Shown here piece by piece: positions 62,407 through 64,000 of a stretch of 64,000 nucleotides of DNA (its first letter is position 1; every line of letters starts with the position of its first letter). The notes beneath the pieces were generated by a model. It worked only from the letters and a program-made list of their open reading frames with translations. It was not told the DNA's origin and searched no databases. The translations under genes and the position numbers were made by a program. Source of the stretch: Roseomonas gilardii (lineage in GTDB: Bacteria > Pseudomonadota > Alphaproteobacteria > Acetobacterales > Acetobacteraceae); contig NZ_CP015583.1 of NCBI RefSeq assembly GCF_001941945.1, positions 361,001-425,000 of the forward strand, given 5' to 3'.

Positions 62407-63568
62407 CGCGACAGGCGGCCTCGAGGGCAGCAGCGTCCTGCCGCCGCTGCCGCGCCGCCGCGGCCGGCTGCAGGCCCTGCTGCACCGCTACCGCCTGGTG
62501 CTGCTGGTTATCGGCCTGCCGATGCTCATCGCCTCCACCTATTTCCTCCTGGTCGCCACGCCACAGTACCAGAGCGAGGCGCGCTTCCTCGTCCGCACCC
62601 GCTCCGGCGGTCCCACCGCCTCCAGCGCGCTCGGCTCGCTGCTGACCTCGGCCGGATTCACCTCCTCCAACGAGGACGCGCTGGCGATCGTGGACTTCAT
62701 CAAGTCCCGCGACGCGCTGGACGGGGTGCAGCAGAAGCTGAACCTGGTGGAGCTCTGGCGCCGGCCCGAGGCGGATCTCGTGGCCCGGCTCTGGGACAGC
62801 GACCCGCCGGCCGAACGGCTGCTCAAGTACTACAAGCGCATGGTCAGCGTCGCGCATGACAGCTCCTCCGGCACGGTCACGCTCAGCGTGCGCGCCTTCC
62901 GGGCGGAGGATGCCCAGGCCGTCACTGAGGCGCTGCTCGGCCTTTCGGAAGGTCTCGTGAACAGGCTCGGCGACCGCGCGCGGGAGAACACGCTGAACGT
63001 CGCCCGCGCCGAGGTCACGCGCGCCGAACAGCGCGTGATCGCGGCGCGCGAGGCGGTGACCGGCTTCCGCGTCCGCGAGCGTCTTGTCGATCCGGCGAGC
63101 GAGGCCAAGGCCAGCCTCGACATCGTGGCCAAGCTGGAGGCCACGCTGACCCAGGCGCGCGCCGAGCTGATCGAGAAGACCGCCTATCTGCGCCCCGGCA
63201 ATCCGGAGCTGCGCAACGTGCAGAACCGGATCGACGCGCTGGAGCGCCAGATCGCCATCGAGCGCGCCCGCATCACGGCCGACGGACAGCAGTCGCTGCC
63301 GCAGCAGCTCGCGGGCTATGAGCGCCTGCTGCTGGAGCGGGAATTCGCCGACAAGCAACTCGCCTCCGCCACCGCCTCGCTGGAGACGGCGCGGGTGGAT
63401 GCGCAGCGCCAGGCTCTCTTCCTGGCCCGCGTGGTGGAGCCGAACATGGCCCAGGAGGCCGAGTATCCGAAGGCCGGCTTCATCCTGATCAGCCTCCTCG
63501 CGATCCTCTGCGTGCTCTACGCGATGGGCTGGCTCGTCGTCGCCGGCGTTCGGGAACACGCCTCCTGA
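62375..63568 (+). CDS. kpsE: capsule export inner-membrane/periplasmic protein KpsE (PCP-3 family)
   Basis: 397 aa polysaccharide co-polymerase-type protein. A first helix 'LVLLVIGLPMLIASTYFLLV' near residue 45 is followed by 'TPQYQSEARFLVRTRSGG', the family opening. The large periplasmic coiled-coil domain has 'VARAEVTRAEQRVIAAREAV' and 'LEATLTQARAELIEKTAYLR'. The conserved exit 'LARVVEPNMAQEAEYPK' precedes a second helix, 'ILISLLAILCVLYAMGWLVV'. KpsE links KpsMT to the outer-membrane channel KpsD. ATG 62375 is preferred (GAGG 6 bases upstream) over ATG 62369. Confidence 0.94.
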   Translation: MKLSPPISPFDATGGLEGSSVLPPLPRRRGRLQALLHRYRLVLLVIGLPMLIASTYFLLVATPQYQSEARFLVRTRSGGPTASSALGSLLTSAGFTSSNEDALAIVDFIKSRDALDGVQQKLNLVELWRRPEADLVARLWDSDPPAERLLKYYKRMVSVAHDSSSGTVTLSVRAFRAEDAQAVTEALLGLSEGLVNRLGDRARENTLNVARAEVTRAEQRVIAAREAVTGFRVRERLVDPASEAKASLDIVAKLEATLTQARAELIEKTAYLRPGNPELRNVQNRIDALERQIAIERARITADGQQSLPQQLAGYERLLLEREFADKQLASATASLETARVDAQRQALFLARVVEPNMAQEAEYPKAGFILISLLAILCVLYAMGWLVVAGVREHAS

Positions 63569-63634
63569 TCCCCGGGGAGGGGGCTCAGGGGGAGAGAACG
63601 GGATGGCGTCACTGTTGTTTGGGGGATGCATGAG

Positions 63635-64000
63635 ATGCGTGCGCTGATCCTGGCCGCGGCCCTTCTGGTGCCGCTGTCGCTGACTGCCGCCAAGGCACAG
63701 ACCCTGCCGCAGATGCTGCAGCAGTCGCAGCAGACGGTGGGGCAAGCCGTGCCCGGCCGCCTGTCCGGCCAGAGCGCCAATGGCGGCGGGGCGGACAATT
63801 CGCTGGCTCCGTCGCAGATCGACCGGCTCCTCGGCAACGAGACGCAGATCAACCGCGAGGGCTCGGCCACCGAGGCCGAGGGCGGCGCCAACGCCACCGG
63901 CCCGCTGGCGGAGCCCGACCGCTTCCCCGGCCCGACCCGCGCCGTCTTCGGCGCCTCCCTCTTCACCCGCAATTCCCCCAGCGCCATCGACGCGCCGACG
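63635..64000 (+). CDS. kpsD: polysaccharide export outer-membrane protein KpsD (partial, cut by right edge)
   Basis: The first 122 residues of a secreted protein. The signal peptide is 'MRALILAAALLVPLSLTAAK' with cleavage near AKAQ. A low-complexity Gln/Ser/Gly-rich segment follows, then 'FPGPTRAVFGASLFTRNSPS', which resembles the stretch preceding the polysaccharide-export and SLBB domains in KpsD. The start at 63635 follows GGGGGA by about 9 bases; an in-frame ATG at 63626 is too close to it. It lies 66 bases after kpsE, where the export channel gene is expected. The diagnostic domains lie outside the window, so the call rests on position and N-terminal character. Confidence 0.75.
   Translation, partial: MRALILAAALLVPLSLTAAKAQTLPQMLQQSQQTVGQAVPGRLSGQSANGGGADNSLAPSQIDRLLGNETQINREGSATEAEGGANATGPLAEPDRFPGPTRAVFGASLFTRNSPSAIDAPT

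Overview
This window is a high-GC (about 70 %) chromosomal segment of an alphaproteobacterium. The best guess is the Acetobacteraceae, Roseomonas-like. Pointers are a Bug-family (TctC) solute receptor, a cyo-type quinol oxidase operon ending in SURF1 and lying beside RegB/RegA, the order YggT-DUF167-FolD, the order AroE-CoaE-DnaQ, plant/alphaproteobacterial-type GshA, and frequent TTG/GTG starts with proline/alanine-rich coding. The family assignment is inference from gene content only; no rRNA is present.

Layout. 1-6617: transport and periplasmic genes (a metal-chelate-type binding protein running off the left edge, a phytase-like esterase, a Bug receptor, a LysE exporter, an EamA exporter with a divergent LysR regulator). 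6754-8580: a lower-GC island with one unrecognised 458-aa protein carrying a D-x8-E-x-K nuclease-like motif. It is bordered on the left by a partial interspersed repeat and on the right by a frameshifted transposase-like relic. 9220-15242: housekeeping (argG, folD, DUF167, yggT, tRNA-Ala) and an MFS permease. 15475-22604: cyoABCD-surf1 followed by the RegB/RegA redox two-component system. 22617-35383: ubiquinone (ubiA, ubiB), glutathione (gshA, gshB), rRNA methylation (rsmE), aroE-coaE-dnaQ and small accessory genes. 35593-41137: a peptide-type binding protein, NhaA and a fatty-acid desaturase. 41226-43954: a FIST sensor/histidine kinase pair.

44228-64000 is the most interesting part: a capsule locus. 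A GT4 glycosyltransferase is followed by an operon for a 2509-aa iterative type I PKS/FAS-like megasynthase (KS-AT-DH-psiMT-psiKR-ER-KR-ACP, no thioesterase), an alpha-oxoamine synthase, a GNAT-like acyltransferase and KpsS. Then come a transglutaminase-like protein, a divergent KpsC with only one recognisable glycosyltransferase half, a lipoprotein, and kpsM-kpsT-kpsE-kpsD (the last cut by the right edge). The arrangement recalls the rhizobial rkp-1 region (RkpA megasynthase, RkpG amino-oxononanoate-synthase-like protein, RkpJ capsule protein). I infer that it builds a dedicated aminoketone (sphingoid-like) lipid, N-acylates it, and uses it as the membrane anchor that KpsS/KpsC glycosylate before KpsMTED export.

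At a smaller scale there is a roughly 340-bp interspersed repeat with hairpin ends (two full copies in opposite orientation and one truncated copy), a second short repeat of about 62 bp that overlaps or abuts stop codons, a 15-bp in-frame tandem repeat in the GT4 gene, and several clean inverted repeats that look like operators or terminators.
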